DNA of 64,000 bases from Pseudomonas taiwanensis DSM 21245 (GCF_000425785.1 NZ_AUEC01000019.1:84730-148729); one strand, 5' to 3'; shown: positions 36,811 through 46,286, numbered from the stretch's first letter. A program made the numbers and translations. Notes: a model not told the origin generated them from the letters alone.

Positions 36811-37806
36811 TCAGTGCAACGAAGCCTGTCGCCGTTCGCCCAACGGCGACAAGCCAAAGAACCGGCTATAGCTCTTGGAAAAATGCGCCGGCGAGCTGAA
36901 CCCGCAGGCCAACGCCACTTCCCGCACCTGCACATTGCTGCGCAGCAGCAACTCCCGCGCCCGCGACAGGCGCAATTCCAGGTAGTACTGGCTAGGCGTG
37001 CGCTGCAGGTACTTGTGGAACAAACGCTCAAGCTGGCGGACGGTCACCTCGTTGAGGCTGGCCAGTTCCTCCAGGCCCAGCGGCTCCTCAAGATTCGCCT
37101 CCATGATCGCCACCACCTGGCTGAGCTTGGGCTGTGCGCTGCCCAGCAGAGTGCGCAAGGGCACCCGCTGACGTTCCCGCTCACCGCGTACCCGGTCGCA
37201 CAGCAGCAGCTCGGCGGCCTTGGCGGCGATGTCCTGCCCACCGGCTTCACGGGCCACCAGCTGCAGCATCATGTCCATGGCGGCCACACCGCCGGAGCAG
37301 GTATAGCGGTCGCGGTCGAGCTCGAACAGCTGGCTGGAGATGACGATGCCGGGAAACTGCTCCTGCAGGGTCTGTAGGTCTTCCCAGTGGATGGTGCAGC
37401 GGTAGCCTTTGAGCAGGTCGGCCCGCGCGAGCAGGTAGCTGCCGGTACAGATACCGCCCAGCGGCAGCCGTTGTCGCGCCAGTTGACGCAGCCAGTCGAT
37501 GAGTGGTCGATTGCTCTCGCGCCCTCGATCGATGGGGTTGGCGCCCACCACGAACAGGGCATCCAGCGCCGGGCTGTTGGCGATGCTATGGTCAGGCAAG
37601 ACGCGCATGCCATTGCTGGCCATGACAGGGGCATCGCTGGCTGCGATCAGGACGGTGCGGAACAAGGTGCGGCGGGCTGCCAAGTTGGCCATGCGCAAAG
37701 TCTCCACCGCCGAGGCCAGGCCGATGGTGGTGAAGTTCGGCAAGACCAGGAATCCGAACGTTTTGGTCGTGGACGGCGTACCAATCGTTGAAGCGGGGTG
37801 GACCAT
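36811..37806 (-). CDS. cahR: GlxA-family transcriptional regulator of creatine use (CahR)
   Basis: The 331-residue protein has a DJ-1/PfpI-like sensor domain (TFGFLVLPNFTTIGLASAVETLRMANLAARR; elbow GGICTGSYLLARADLL) and a C-terminal AraC HTH pair (VRQLERLFHKYLQRTPSQYYLELRLSRARELL; VALACGFSSPAHFSKSY). P. putida CahR, a GlxA-type regulator described for creatine induction of creatinase, sits at the same place relative to creatinase and its transporter. The ATG at 37806 has AGGAAG 6 bp upstream; an in-frame ATG at 37869 is the alternative. Confidence 0.87.
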   Translation of the reverse strand: MVHPASTIGTPSTTKTFGFLVLPNFTTIGLASAVETLRMANLAARRTLFRTVLIAASDAPVMASNGMRVLPDHSIANSPALDALFVVGANPIDRGRESNRPLIDWLRQLARQRLPLGGICTGSYLLARADLLKGYRCTIHWEDLQTLQEQFPGIVISSQLFELDRDRYTCSGGVAAMDMMLQLVAREAGGQDIAAKAAELLLCDRVRGERERQRVPLRTLLGSAQPKLSQVVAIMEANLEEPLGLEELASLNEVTVRQLERLFHKYLQRTPSQYYLELRLSRARELLLRSNVQVREVALACGFSSPAHFSKSYSRFFGLSPLGERRQASLH

Positions 37807-37965
37807 TGCGATCTTCCTGTGCAAGCTGAGGCGTAATTCGTCAGGGGCAGTGAAAAATTGAAGCCTCATGTGTTTCTTGTAGTTATGGGTCGTTGCCGGG
37901 TCGATCTTACACCCCGCGTACAGCGACCAGGAATGGACCTGATTGCACAGAAAAGGTGAACGTTG

Positions 37966-39294
37966 GTGAAACCCGATTCCATGCTGGCTGCGCTGCCAGG
38001 TGTCTTCATGCCCGCCGAGTCGATCCAGGTACTGCCCGATGCCGCAGCCTATCGGGCCTGCCTGCTGGAGCGCATCAAGGCGGCCACCCGGCGCATCGTC
38101 ATCGTCGCGTTGTACCTGCAGGAGGACGAGGCCGGCCAGGAGGTACTCGACGCGCTGTACCAGGCCAAAGCCGCGCGGCCGGGGCTTGAGATCGTCATCG
38201 TGGTCGACTGGTTCCGGGCCCGGCGCGGCCTCCTGGGGGCAGGGCGCCAGCCGGGCAATGCCGCGTGGTACCAGGCCCAGCGCCAGTTGCGCGGGTTGGA
38301 TGTGGTGATTCACGGCGTCCCGGTGCAAACCCGCGAGCTGTTCGGCGTGTTGCACCTGAAAGGCAGCGTCATCGACGATTGCGTGATCTATACCGGCGCC
38401 AGCTTGAATAACGTCTATCTGCATCGATTCGACCGCTATCGCCTGGACCGCTACCATCTGTTTCACTCGCCGGCGTTGGCCGATGCCATGGTCGATCTGG
38501 TTCGACGCCTGCTGCATCATACCGCCACGCCGCGCCTGGACCTGCCGGCTCCGCCAGTGAACCGTGGCTTGCGCGCCGATATCCGGCGCCTGCGGGCTCG
38601 CTTGCGGCGCATGGCCTATGAGGTGCCAGCAGCGCAGCAGGGGGAGGGTGTGCGGGTGATTCCGCTGCTCGGCGTTGGGCGTGGCAACCTGCTCAACCGA
38701 ACACTTTGCACGCTGTTGGCCACCGCCCGATCACAGATCATCATCAGCACGCCATACTTCAACCCGCCACGGGTACTGATGCGCGAGATCGACCATGCCT
38801 TGGAACGCGGCGTGCGCATCGAGCTGATCGTCGGTCACCGAACGGCCAACGACTTCTATATCACGCCCGGTGAGCCGTTCAGTGCCAGCGGTGCCTTGCC
38901 CTACCTGTATGAAGACAATCTTCGGACCTTCGCCCGCCGTCGCGATGGCGCCATCGCCAGTGGTCAGCTGGTGGTGCGGGTGTGGAACGATCCAGGGCAT
39001 ACCTTCCATGCCAAAGGGCTGTGGATCGACCAGCGTTATTCACTGCTGACCGGCAACAATCTCAACCCGCGCGGGTTCAACCTGGACCTGGAAAACGGTT
39101 TGCTGATCGACGACCCGCAAGGGCACTGGCTGGTACCTCGGGCATCCGAGCTTGAGTCGTTGCGCCACCATGCACCGAAGATTGCCTCGGCAGAAGAACT
39201 GAGTATCCAGGCCGAACATCCCAAGGAAGTGCGCAGGTTTTTGCGCAGGCTGCGCTACAGTCGATTGGAGCCTTTGATCAAGCGCGTGTTGTGA
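37966..39294 (+). CDS. pssA: CDP-diacylglycerol-serine O-phosphatidyltransferase
   Basis: About 442 residues of the phospholipase D superfamily. Two HKD-type motifs are present: HLKGSVID with GASLNN near residue 130, and HAKGLWID with TGNNLNPRGFNLDLENG near residue 350. This is the gamma-proteobacterial PssA that makes phosphatidylserine, the precursor of phosphatidylethanolamine, at the membrane surface. The start is probably the GTG at 37966 (AGGTGA 6 bp upstream); TTG 37963 and ATG 37981 are alternatives. It is divergent from cahR. Confidence 0.9.
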   Translation: MKPDSMLAALPGVFMPAESIQVLPDAAAYRACLLERIKAATRRIVIVALYLQEDEAGQEVLDALYQAKAARPGLEIVIVVDWFRARRGLLGAGRQPGNAAWYQAQRQLRGLDVVIHGVPVQTRELFGVLHLKGSVIDDCVIYTGASLNNVYLHRFDRYRLDRYHLFHSPALADAMVDLVRRLLHHTATPRLDLPAPPVNRGLRADIRRLRARLRRMAYEVPAAQQGEGVRVIPLLGVGRGNLLNRTLCTLLATARSQIIISTPYFNPPRVLMREIDHALERGVRIELIVGHRTANDFYITPGEPFSASGALPYLYEDNLRTFARRRDGAIASGQLVVRVWNDPGHTFHAKGLWIDQRYSLLTGNNLNPRGFNLDLENGLLIDDPQGHWLVPRASELESLRHHAPKIASAEELSIQAEHPKEVRRFLRRLRYSRLEPLIKRVL

Positions 39295-39419
39295 GGACGG
39301 GCCAGCGTCCAGGTTAACCTGAAGGCGGCATATTCAAATGGATGTGCCCCCTCTGAAAAGCCATGACAAGCGCATACAATCAGCGGCTTTCACGTTAACC
39401 AGATAGGCCAATCCGTATC

Positions 39420-40571
39420 ATGGCGCTTGACCCTCCTACGATGCTGACCATTTCGATCGCCCTGGCCGCCGCGGCTGCCTTGTACCTGGCAATCGAGTGG
39501 CGTAGCGTTCGCGAACCTTCTTTGCTGTTCTGGAGTGCCGGGTTCGCCACGATCACCGTCGGTTCCACCTTGGCCTTGCTGCGGGGAGTCGGCCTGCTGC
39601 TGATCGGGATCTGGTTCGCCAACGGCTTGCTGGTGGTCGCCCACGCGTTCTTCCTGGCCGGGGTAATGCATTTCACCCAGGCGCGGTGGTCCAAAGCATG
39701 GCTGCTGATCGTGCTGGCGTGGTTCGCCTTGCTGCTGCTCCCCGTGGGGCCGCAGTGGTCAAAGGTCATGCTGATGGTCAACTCGCTGCTGGTGTCGCTG
39801 TTGACGCTCTGGGCCAGCTTCCTGCTGCGCCCGCATGGCAAATCATTGAGCGTGGGTGCGGTGCAACTGCGCTATGTGTTGCTCATCCATGGGCTGTTCT
39901 ACGTCGCCAAGGCGGTCATCGCGATCATGCCGGGCACCTTGATCGACCTGGCCACCTTCGGCGGGCTGATCATCCAGATTTCCCTGGTCGAGGGGGCAAT
40001 GGCGATCATGCTGATCGCCTTGTCGATGACGGGCACCGTGCGCTACAGGCGCGAAGAACGTATTGCCCGACTGGCCGCACGCGACCCACTGACGGCCCTG
40101 TACAACCGCCGTGCACTGGAAGTGCGTGCAACCCACCTGTTCAAGGATGTCAGCCCGGCGCGACCGGGGGCCTTGCTGCTGATCGATATCGACAATTTCA
40201 AGCTGGTCAACGACCTGCATGGTCATGCAGCTGGTGATCGCCTGCTGGTTACCCTGAGCGAAATGATTCGTGCGCTGCTACCAGAGCGTTCGCTGGCCGC
40301 CCGGCTGGGGGGCGATGAGTTCGTCATTCTGCTCAGCGATGCCAGTCGTGAGCGCGTGGAGGCGTTGGGTGGTCGATTGCGGGAGCAGTTTCGGGAGGCG
40401 GCGGCGCAGAACCTGCCAACACCTGAGGCGGTGACCCTGAGCATCGGTGCCAACCTGTTCGACCAGCCGCCAGTCAGTCTGGCCGCGCTGATCGAACAAG
40501 GTGATGTGGCGTTGTATCAGTCCAAGCGGGGTGGGCGTAACAGCATTCGGTTGGTTGACCGCACGGTGTAG
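39420..40571 (+). CDS. Membrane-anchored GGDEF diguanylate cyclase
   Basis: The 383-residue protein has about six or seven N-terminal membrane helices (residues 8-210) and a C-terminal diguanylate cyclase domain (about 215-380) with DPLTALYNRRAL, the metal-binding DIDNFKLVNDLHGHAAGDRLL and an intact active-site GGDEF (ARLGGDEFVILL). It should make cyclic di-GMP at the inner membrane. No RxxD inhibitory site is seen at the usual spot five residues before GGDEF. It is monocistronic and convergent with ppnN. Confidence 0.9.
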   Translation: MALDPPTMLTISIALAAAAALYLAIEWRSVREPSLLFWSAGFATITVGSTLALLRGVGLLLIGIWFANGLLVVAHAFFLAGVMHFTQARWSKAWLLIVLAWFALLLLPVGPQWSKVMLMVNSLLVSLLTLWASFLLRPHGKSLSVGAVQLRYVLLIHGLFYVAKAVIAIMPGTLIDLATFGGLIIQISLVEGAMAIMLIALSMTGTVRYRREERIARLAARDPLTALYNRRALEVRATHLFKDVSPARPGALLLIDIDNFKLVNDLHGHAAGDRLLVTLSEMIRALLPERSLAARLGGDEFVILLSDASRERVEALGGRLREQFREAAAQNLPTPEAVTLSIGANLFDQPPVSLAALIEQGDVALYQSKRGGRNSIRLVDRTV

Positions 40572-40603
40572 CGCCTGCTCGGCTGGTCGCCATCGGCCGT
40601 GGG

Positions 40604-41977
40604 TCAGGCCACTACCTGGTAGCATGGCACGTAGGCCGCGCCGCCGGGCAGTTTCATTCGGTGCTGGTCGACGAACGCCTGCAACAGACGACCCAATGGG
40701 TCCATCACGGCGCGGTCGCCGCGAATCTGGTACGGCCCGTGTTCCTCGATCAGGCGAATGCCCTTGTCCTTGACGTTGCCGGCTACGATCCCGGAAAACG
40801 CCCGGCGTAGGTTGGCCGCCAGCTCATGGGGCGGCAGCTCCCGGCGCAGGTCCAGATCCGCCATGTTCTGGTGAGTAGGGTCGAATGGACGCTGGAAGCT
40901 CTCCTCGATCTTCAGCAACCAGTTGAAGTGGAATGCGTCGTTTCGCTCGCGGCGGAACTGCTTGACCTCCTTGAGGCCCTCGACCATGTGCCGGGCCACC
41001 TCGGCCGGGTCGTCGATGATGATCTTGTACAGGCGGTGAGCGGCTTCGCCGAGGGTCGAGCCGACGAACTGGTGCAACTGCTGCAGGTAGGGTTCGGCAC
41101 TGCGTGGGCCGGTGAGAATGACCGGGAACGGCAGGTCCTTGTTGTCCGGGTGCATGAGGATGCCCAGCAGGTACAGGAACTCTTCTGCAGTACCGGCACC
41201 GCCGGGGAAGATGATGATGCCGTGGCCGACACGGACGAAGGCTTCCAGGCGCTTCTCGATGTCCGGCAGGATCACCAATTCGTTGACGATCGGGTTGGGC
41301 GCCTCGGCGGCGATGATGCCCGGCTCGGTCAGGCCCAGGTAACGGCTGCCGTGCATGCGCTGCTTGGCGTGGGCAATGGTGGCACCTTTCATCGGGCCCT
41401 TCATCACACCCGGCCCGCAGCCGGTGCAGACGTCCAGCTTGCGCAGGCCCAGCTCGTGGCCGACCTTCTTGGTGTACTGGTACTCCTCGCTGCTGATCGA
41501 GTGACCGCCCCAGCACACGACCATTTTGGGCTCGACGCCCGGACGCAGGGTGCGTGCGTTGCGCAGCAGGTGGAAGACGTAGTCGGTGATGCCTTGGGAG
41601 CTTTCCAGATCGATGCGCTGGCTGGCCAGCTCGCTTTCGGTGTAGACGATATCGCGCAGGGCGCAGAACAGCATTTCACGGGTGCTGGCGATCATTTCGC
41701 CATCGACGAAGGCATCGGCCGGGGCATTGAGCAGCTCCAGGCGTACGCCGCGGTCTTGCTGGTGAATACGGACCTCGAAGTCTTGGTAGGCCTCAAGGAT
41801 GGTCTTGGCATTGTCGACATGGGCGCCGGTGTTGAGGATGGCCAGGGCGCACTGGCGGAACAGGGTGTAGAGGCTACCGGTACCGACTTCACTCAGTTGT
41901 TGGACTTCACGTTGCGACAGCGTTTCCAGGCTGCCTTTGGGGCTGACGGATGCATTGATGACATTGCGTTGGGGCAT
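40604..41977 (-). CDS. ppnN: Nucleotide 5'-monophosphate nucleosidase
   Basis: The 457-residue protein matches PpnN (YgdH) of enterobacteria: a conserved N-terminal regulatory region and a central LOG/lysine decarboxylase-like Rossmann domain with the PGGAGTAEEFLYLLG motif, near residue 220. The enzyme cleaves purine and pyrimidine nucleoside monophosphates to base plus ribose 5-phosphate and is activated by (p)ppGpp in E. coli. Length and motifs are those of a complete protein. AGGAAAGAC precedes the ATG. Older annotations as 'lysine decarboxylase' are misleading. Confidence 0.93.
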   Translation of the reverse strand: MPQRNVINASVSPKGSLETLSQREVQQLSEVGTGSLYTLFRQCALAILNTGAHVDNAKTILEAYQDFEVRIHQQDRGVRLELLNAPADAFVDGEMIASTREMLFCALRDIVYTESELASQRIDLESSQGITDYVFHLLRNARTLRPGVEPKMVVCWGGHSISSEEYQYTKKVGHELGLRKLDVCTGCGPGVMKGPMKGATIAHAKQRMHGSRYLGLTEPGIIAAEAPNPIVNELVILPDIEKRLEAFVRVGHGIIIFPGGAGTAEEFLYLLGILMHPDNKDLPFPVILTGPRSAEPYLQQLHQFVGSTLGEAAHRLYKIIIDDPAEVARHMVEGLKEVKQFRRERNDAFHFNWLLKIEESFQRPFDPTHQNMADLDLRRELPPHELAANLRRAFSGIVAGNVKDKGIRLIEEHGPYQIRGDRAVMDPLGRLLQAFVDQHRMKLPGGAAYVPCYQVVA

Positions 41978-42065
41978 CTAAGTCTTTCCTGTGCAGGTAA
42001 AACATCCTTCTTTGACACCACCATACCGACAATTTCACCTGGCAACGAGAGGGGTCAATAAAATC

Positions 42066-42123
42066 TTGACGTGGCATGGCCCTCTTCGCGGGTTTACCCG
42101 CGAAGAGGGCCATGCCACGTCAA
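42066..42123 (-). terminator. Perfect 28-bp palindrome acting as yeiH terminator
   Basis: The arms (42066-42093 and 42096-42123) are exact reverse complements with a 2-bp centre. The inner part, CGCGGGT-TT-ACCCGCG, is the Pseudomonas REP-type core. On the minus strand it follows the yeiH stop by 4 bp and is followed by GATTTTATT, so it can end yeiH transcription and shield ppnN. Confidence 0.78.
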
Positions 42124-42127
42124 CCGC

Positions 42128-43189
42128 TCATCCGAACAGCTTTTGCACCCCCAGGGTAATGGCCAGGCCACCCCCGACCAGCCACAGGTTGAGGATCGCG
42201 CCGGTGGCCAACGCCCGGGGGCCGGCCTGGCGAATCTGGCTCAAGCGGGTTTCCATGCCCAGAGCGGTCATGGCCATGGTCAGGGCGAAGGTGTCGAGGC
42301 TGTTGACCGTCTGGATCAGCCCGCTTGGCAGGACCTGCAGCGAATTCACCAGCACCAGCGCGAGGAAACCGAAGGCGAACCAAGGCATGGCGATGCGCCC
42401 GTTGCCGTGCACCTGGCCGGCCTTGCGCGAGCGGCTGATCCACACACCCACTACCAGCAACACGGGGACCAGCAGCATGACCCGGGTCATCTTGACGATG
42501 GTAGCGATGTGCGTGGCCTCTGAGCTGATGTTGCTGGCGGCGCCCACCACCTGGGCAACTTCATGGACGGTGCCGCCGAGGAACAGGCCGGCACCGAGGG
42601 TGTCGAGCGGGATCCAGCCAGCATTGATCGCCAACGGGTAGAGAAACATCGACAGGGTGCCGAACAACACCACGCTGCCGACGGCCATGGCGCTTTTGTG
42701 CGGGGCGCTGCGCAGGGCGGATTCGAACGCCAGTACGGCGGCGGCGCCGCAGATCGCGCTGCCCGCGGCAGTAAGCAGCGCGGTATCGCGGTCCAGCTTG
42801 AGCAGTTTCATGCCGCACCAGAGGCCGATCAGCAGGGTGCTGACGACAATCAGCAGCGACACCGTCAACCCCGACCAACCGACCTCGGCGATTTCCTGCA
42901 GACTGACCCGTAGACCAAAGAATGCCACGGCAATTCGCAGCAGCTGGCGAGCAGAAAAGTTGATACCTGCCGCCCAACTGTCAGGCACGCCATGGCGCAG
43001 CGCGTTGCCATACAGGGCACCTGCGACGATGCCGACGATCAGCGGGCTGATGCCAAGATTGGCGATGGCAGGCAGGCCGGCCAACTGGGTGACCGCAAGC
43101 GCGAACAGCGCGACGAACAGAACGCCATTGAGCCGCCCTCGGGTGGCGAGGGTAGGAGCAAAGGCAGGGTGGGACGGAACCGTGGCCAT
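42128..43189 (-). CDS. yeiH: YeiH-family putative sulfate/sulfonate exporter
   Basis: The 353-residue protein has about ten hydrophobic helices and the UPF0324/YeiH signatures (GISPLIVGIVAGALYGNAL, LRIAVAFFGLRVSLQEIAEVGWSGL, AGSAICGAAAVLAFE, LFLGGTVHEVAQVVGAA). The family is linked to sulfate or taurine-derived sulfite export. The divergent LysR gene (43301) parallels yeiE/yeiH in enterobacteria. The ATG at 43189 has a weak AGGAC upstream (GAGGACTCACATG on the minus strand). Confidence 0.86.
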   Translation of the reverse strand: MATVPSHPAFAPTLATRGRLNGVLFVALFALAVTQLAGLPAIANLGISPLIVGIVAGALYGNALRHGVPDSWAAGINFSARQLLRIAVAFFGLRVSLQEIAEVGWSGLTVSLLIVVSTLLIGLWCGMKLLKLDRDTALLTAAGSAICGAAAVLAFESALRSAPHKSAMAVGSVVLFGTLSMFLYPLAINAGWIPLDTLGAGLFLGGTVHEVAQVVGAASNISSEATHIATIVKMTRVMLLVPVLLVVGVWISRSRKAGQVHGNGRIAMPWFAFGFLALVLVNSLQVLPSGLIQTVNSLDTFALTMAMTALGMETRLSQIRQAGPRALATGAILNLWLVGGGLAITLGVQKLFG

Positions 43190-43300
43190 GTGAGTCCTCC
43201 GGAAAGGTGTTTCGACATGACCTACGTTAATCTGGTTATAAGCTTATAAAAAATCGTAATTTAGAATGGAAAATATCCGTTTAGCTGATATTTTATTCTC

Positions 43301-44188
43301 ATGACCCCAGAACAACTGATAACGTTCGCCACGGTTGCGGAACACGGCAACATCAGCCATGCGGCCCAGGCGCTGCACCTGTCGCAGCCGGCGGTGTCTG
43401 GCCAGCTCAAGTTGCTGCAGGAGGCCTTTGGCGAACCTCTCTATCAGCGCGCCGGCCGGGGTGTGCGGCTGACAGCTGCCGGGGAGCAGTTGCTGGCCCA
43501 TGCTGAGCGCCTGCGCGAAACGTTTCGTCAGGCCCAGGCATTGCGCGAGGCCATGCGTGGGCTGGAGCGCGGTACCTTGCGCATCGGCGCCAGCACCACG
43601 CCGGCCAGCTACCTGCTGCCGTACCTGATTGCCGATTTCCATGCTCGCTACCCGGAGGTGCTGGTGAGCACTTCCAACGGCAACACGGCGGAGATCGTCG
43701 CCGCGCTCGACAGCGTCGACATCGCCCTGATCGAAGGGCCGCCGGGACAGGAGCTGCCATTGGGCACGGTGGTGACGGCGTGGCGGGAAGACGAGATCGT
43801 CGCCATCGTGCCGCGTGGGCATCCGCTGGCTGGCAGTGACCAGCAAACGCTGGCGGCGCTAGGGGCCTACCCACTGGTGCTGCGCGAGAGCGGCTCGGGT
43901 GTGCGACAGATCGTCGAGCGGGCATTTGCCCGCAGCGGCGTGGCGATGCGTGTGGCGCTGGAGATTGCCGGGGTGGAAGGGGTGAAGGAGGCGGTGCGGG
44001 CCGGGATGGGGATCGGTTTCGTGTCGGCGATGTCGATCCGTCACGAGGATGGCGCGTTGCACCGGTTGCAGGTTGTGCCGCAGGCGTTGGTGCGGCGGTT
44101 TTCCATTCTGGTCCCGCATGCCGCCTCCCCGTCGCGGGCGGCGGCGCGGTTTCTGGAATTATGTAATGGCCTGCAAGCGTCGGGTTGA
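43301..44188 (+). CDS. LysR-family regulator, YeiE-like
   Basis: The 295-residue protein has an HTH (NISHAAQALHLSQPAVSGQLKLLQEAFGEPLYQR) and a CysB/YeiE-type effector domain (TTPASYLLPYLIADFHARYPEV; ESGSGVRQIVERAFARSG). In enterobacteria YeiE senses sulfite and acts next to yeiH. The divergent pair here (111 bp between starts) supports the same role. The intergenic region is AT-rich (TTATAAGCTTATAAAAAATCG), as expected for a LysR-controlled promoter. Confidence 0.86.
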   Translation: MTPEQLITFATVAEHGNISHAAQALHLSQPAVSGQLKLLQEAFGEPLYQRAGRGVRLTAAGEQLLAHAERLRETFRQAQALREAMRGLERGTLRIGASTTPASYLLPYLIADFHARYPEVLVSTSNGNTAEIVAALDSVDIALIEGPPGQELPLGTVVTAWREDEIVAIVPRGHPLAGSDQQTLAALGAYPLVLRESGSGVRQIVERAFARSGVAMRVALEIAGVEGVKEAVRAGMGIGFVSAMSIRHEDGALHRLQVVPQALVRRFSILVPHAASPSRAAARFLELCNGLQASG

Positions 44189-44427
44189 CTGTGTTGGCCG
44201 CCAATTACCGGCTTTGTGATCGAAGTTTATTGCCGGGGCGGTATAGCGTCGAGGGGAATTGACGCGTCAGCCAAGTGGTCTGTTAAAACTGCCAGTGTTC
44301 AGGCCACGGCTTTCTCTTTAAAGTGGCCCTTCCGTCAGGCGCGGGGTGATTCACGATGGATCGTTGTTTTCGCAGTGCCAGCTGCCACAACCGTCAGTGC
44401 CATGACTAGGCCTACACGCCCTATGGT

Positions 44428-45225
44428 ATGTCCGTCAGTTCCCAATGTTCATCGCGTGTTGGTTTTGCCGGCCAATGGCAGGACACACACAGTGGCTGTT
44501 ATCTGCTGGGTATGGGGCGGCGGATGTACGATCCCTCACTGGGTCGTTTTGTCAGCCCCGACGTCTTGAGCCCGTTTGGTAGCGGCGGTGTAAATGCCTA
44601 TGCCTACTGCGCTGGCGATCCAGTGAATTACGTCGACCCTTCAGGGCTCAGCAGGAGCGGCGTCGGAAGGCAAGCGAATCCTCAAAAGCGCTTGGATATC
44701 AGCGTTCTGAAAAGCGCGAATCTTCGACCAAGCTTGTATCCACAGCTCGCGAACTTTAGGCAACAGGCTAAGGGAATGACTGGACGGCCCATGGGAAGGG
44801 AAACAGTAGTTGCACGGATATATAAGCACGGGGTTCCGCACTACGGTTACAATAGATGGGATTTAACATACAACTTTGCTGCTGATGAGTTTTCAGCTAA
44901 TTTTGTGTATGGGTCACCTATTCTTCATCTGCCGGCTGGTAACGATGAGGTAAAAAAGAATAACTACGTATTGGGTGTTGGAGCGTTTCAGCCCGCACGT
45001 GGGCTCAGGAATTATAAATCTTATGAAGTCCGTAAAGCAGATCTTGGAGGCTTTTCTCTTCCTGCTGCTCAGCACCCTAGAGCGCAACTTGCAGAGTCTG
45101 CATGGCCTGAAGTCGCCAAAGCAATTTGGGATGTGCGTCTTCGACGGGAAGTTGACCAATTTGACAAGATGCTGCAAAGCTATTCACCACCAGACGCCCC
45201 CACGCCACCCCCCAGGCGGCGTTAA
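44428..45225 (+). CDS. Rhs C-terminal remnant with variable tip domain
   Basis: The 265-residue frame carries the Rhs-associated core (GCYLLGMGRRMYDPSLGRFVSPD, residues about 23-46, ending NYVDPSGLS) followed by a non-conserved tip (75-265). In full-size Rhs proteins the core is the self-cleaving end of the shell and the tip is a toxin. Here the frame continues upstream into AYTPYG and further, but an amber TAG at 44407-44409 interrupts it; a possible original start is ATG 44356. The tip DNA is strikingly AT-rich compared with its neighbours. I do not recognise its activity, and no immunity gene is evident downstream. Confidence 0.72.
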   Translation: MSVSSQCSSRVGFAGQWQDTHSGCYLLGMGRRMYDPSLGRFVSPDVLSPFGSGGVNAYAYCAGDPVNYVDPSGLSRSGVGRQANPQKRLDISVLKSANLRPSLYPQLANFRQQAKGMTGRPMGRETVVARIYKHGVPHYGYNRWDLTYNFAADEFSANFVYGSPILHLPAGNDEVKKNNYVLGVGAFQPARGLRNYKSYEVRKADLGGFSLPAAQHPRAQLAESAWPEVAKAIWDVRLRREVDQFDKMLQSYSPPDAPTPPPRRR

Positions 45226-45449
45226 CCTGGGAAGCGAGTGCGCCTGACACCCGGCCGGGACCCTCAGCGGCGAACCTTGCACCGCACCGATACACTGGCC
45301 GCCGCGCTCGACCATGGCGATGAAGAAGGTTACCCGGGGGATAGCCAGAGGGCACCGCTCAGGCCCAGCACCGGCGGGTTGCGCAAGGTAAGCGCATCGC
45401 CCAGGTGTTTATCCGATCGCGACATCGGTTGTGGCCTGGCTGCGCCGTG

Positions 45450-46043
45450 TCACTCGTCTGCGTAATTCATGATCGACAACAGGCGGATGGGTACCTGCAC
45501 CAGCTGCTCGGGGCCGTGCGGGGTCTCGCCGTCGAAGGTCAGGCTGTCACCGGCCTGCATGTGATAGAGCTGGTTGCCGTGGCGATACACCAGCTCGCCC
45601 TCCAGCAAGTGGAGGAACTCGGTGCCGGGGTGAGCGAAGGTCGGGAATTCTTCACTGGCGTCGTCCATGGTCACCATGTACGCCTCGAAGTTTTTTTTCG
45701 GCCCCCTGGCGTGATTGAGCAGATGGTAGGTGTGGCCTTTTTCAGTCCCGCGGCGAACCACCTCCAATCCTTCGCCGGCCTTCACCAGCAAGGCATTGCC
45801 GTCGGGCTGGTCATATTGGCTGAACAGCTTTGCCATCGGCATACCCAGCACGTCGCACAGGCGACTGAGCGTGTCGAGGCTGGTGGACACTTGGGCGTTC
45901 TCGATCTTGCTCAGCATGCCTTGGCTGATGCCGGCGATGCGCGCCACATCGGCGAGCTTGAGGGACTGGGCCTGGCGCTGGCGCTTGATCTGCAGGCCCA
46001 GGTACTGCTCAAGGCGGAGGCGGGGTTCGGTCTCGGTCAACAT
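45450..46043 (-). CDS. XRE-cupin transcriptional regulator of the glnT-glx operon
   Basis: The 197-residue protein has an N-terminal XRE helix-turn-helix (LKLADVARIAGISQGMLSKIENAQVSTSLDTLSRL, about 28-62) and a C-terminal cupin sensor (FAHPGTEFLHLLEGELVYRHGNQLYHMQAGDSLTFDGETPHGPEQL, about 130-180). PuuR-like regulators of polyamine and amine catabolism have this design. It is divergent from glnT (343 bp between starts). The ATG at 46043 has AAAGGAA upstream. Two TTTCC-type palindromes in the divergent region are candidate operators. Confidence 0.86.
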   Translation of the reverse strand: MLTETEPRLRLEQYLGLQIKRQRQAQSLKLADVARIAGISQGMLSKIENAQVSTSLDTLSRLCDVLGMPMAKLFSQYDQPDGNALLVKAGEGLEVVRRGTEKGHTYHLLNHARGPKKNFEAYMVTMDDASEEFPTFAHPGTEFLHLLEGELVYRHGNQLYHMQAGDSLTFDGETPHGPEQLVQVPIRLLSIMNYADE

Positions 46044-46143
46044 CACGTTTCCTTTCACGCGTTGCACTGTTTCAGTTCAGGAATAAAGATTTCGCACTGG
46101 GAAAGCGCAGGGTGAGGCTGCAGCAGACGCCTCTTTCCTCGGG

Positions 46144-46158
46144 TGAAAACTAGTTTCC
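46144..46158. promoter_or_regulatory. Candidate operator 1 for the XRE-cupin regulator
   Basis: TGAAAACTAGTTTCC has the pattern (T/G)GAAA-N5-TTTCC shared with the second site at 46312. It is 101 bp upstream of the regulator start. Confidence 0.45.
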
Positions 46159-46286
46159 CACATATATAAAAGAAAAACTGCCCCATGGCCGGACTGGCTT
46201 CATCGTCGACAAGCCGGCGCCTGCACGGGTAAAGCATTACCCCAAGCGCCGGCTTGCTGGCGACAGGGGCACTCCTGGCAAAAAGT

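Noticed and set aside
44216..44569. 117-codon frame overlapping the start of the Rhs fragment
   Set aside because: It is out of frame with the Rhs core motif and its translation is not protein-like; the Rhs frame explains the region better.
45226..45449. Possible gene remnant between the Rhs fragment and the XRE-cupin gene
   Set aside because: Short frames on both strands have no start with a ribosome site and no family I recognise; it may be degraded Rhs-locus DNA but cannot be supported.
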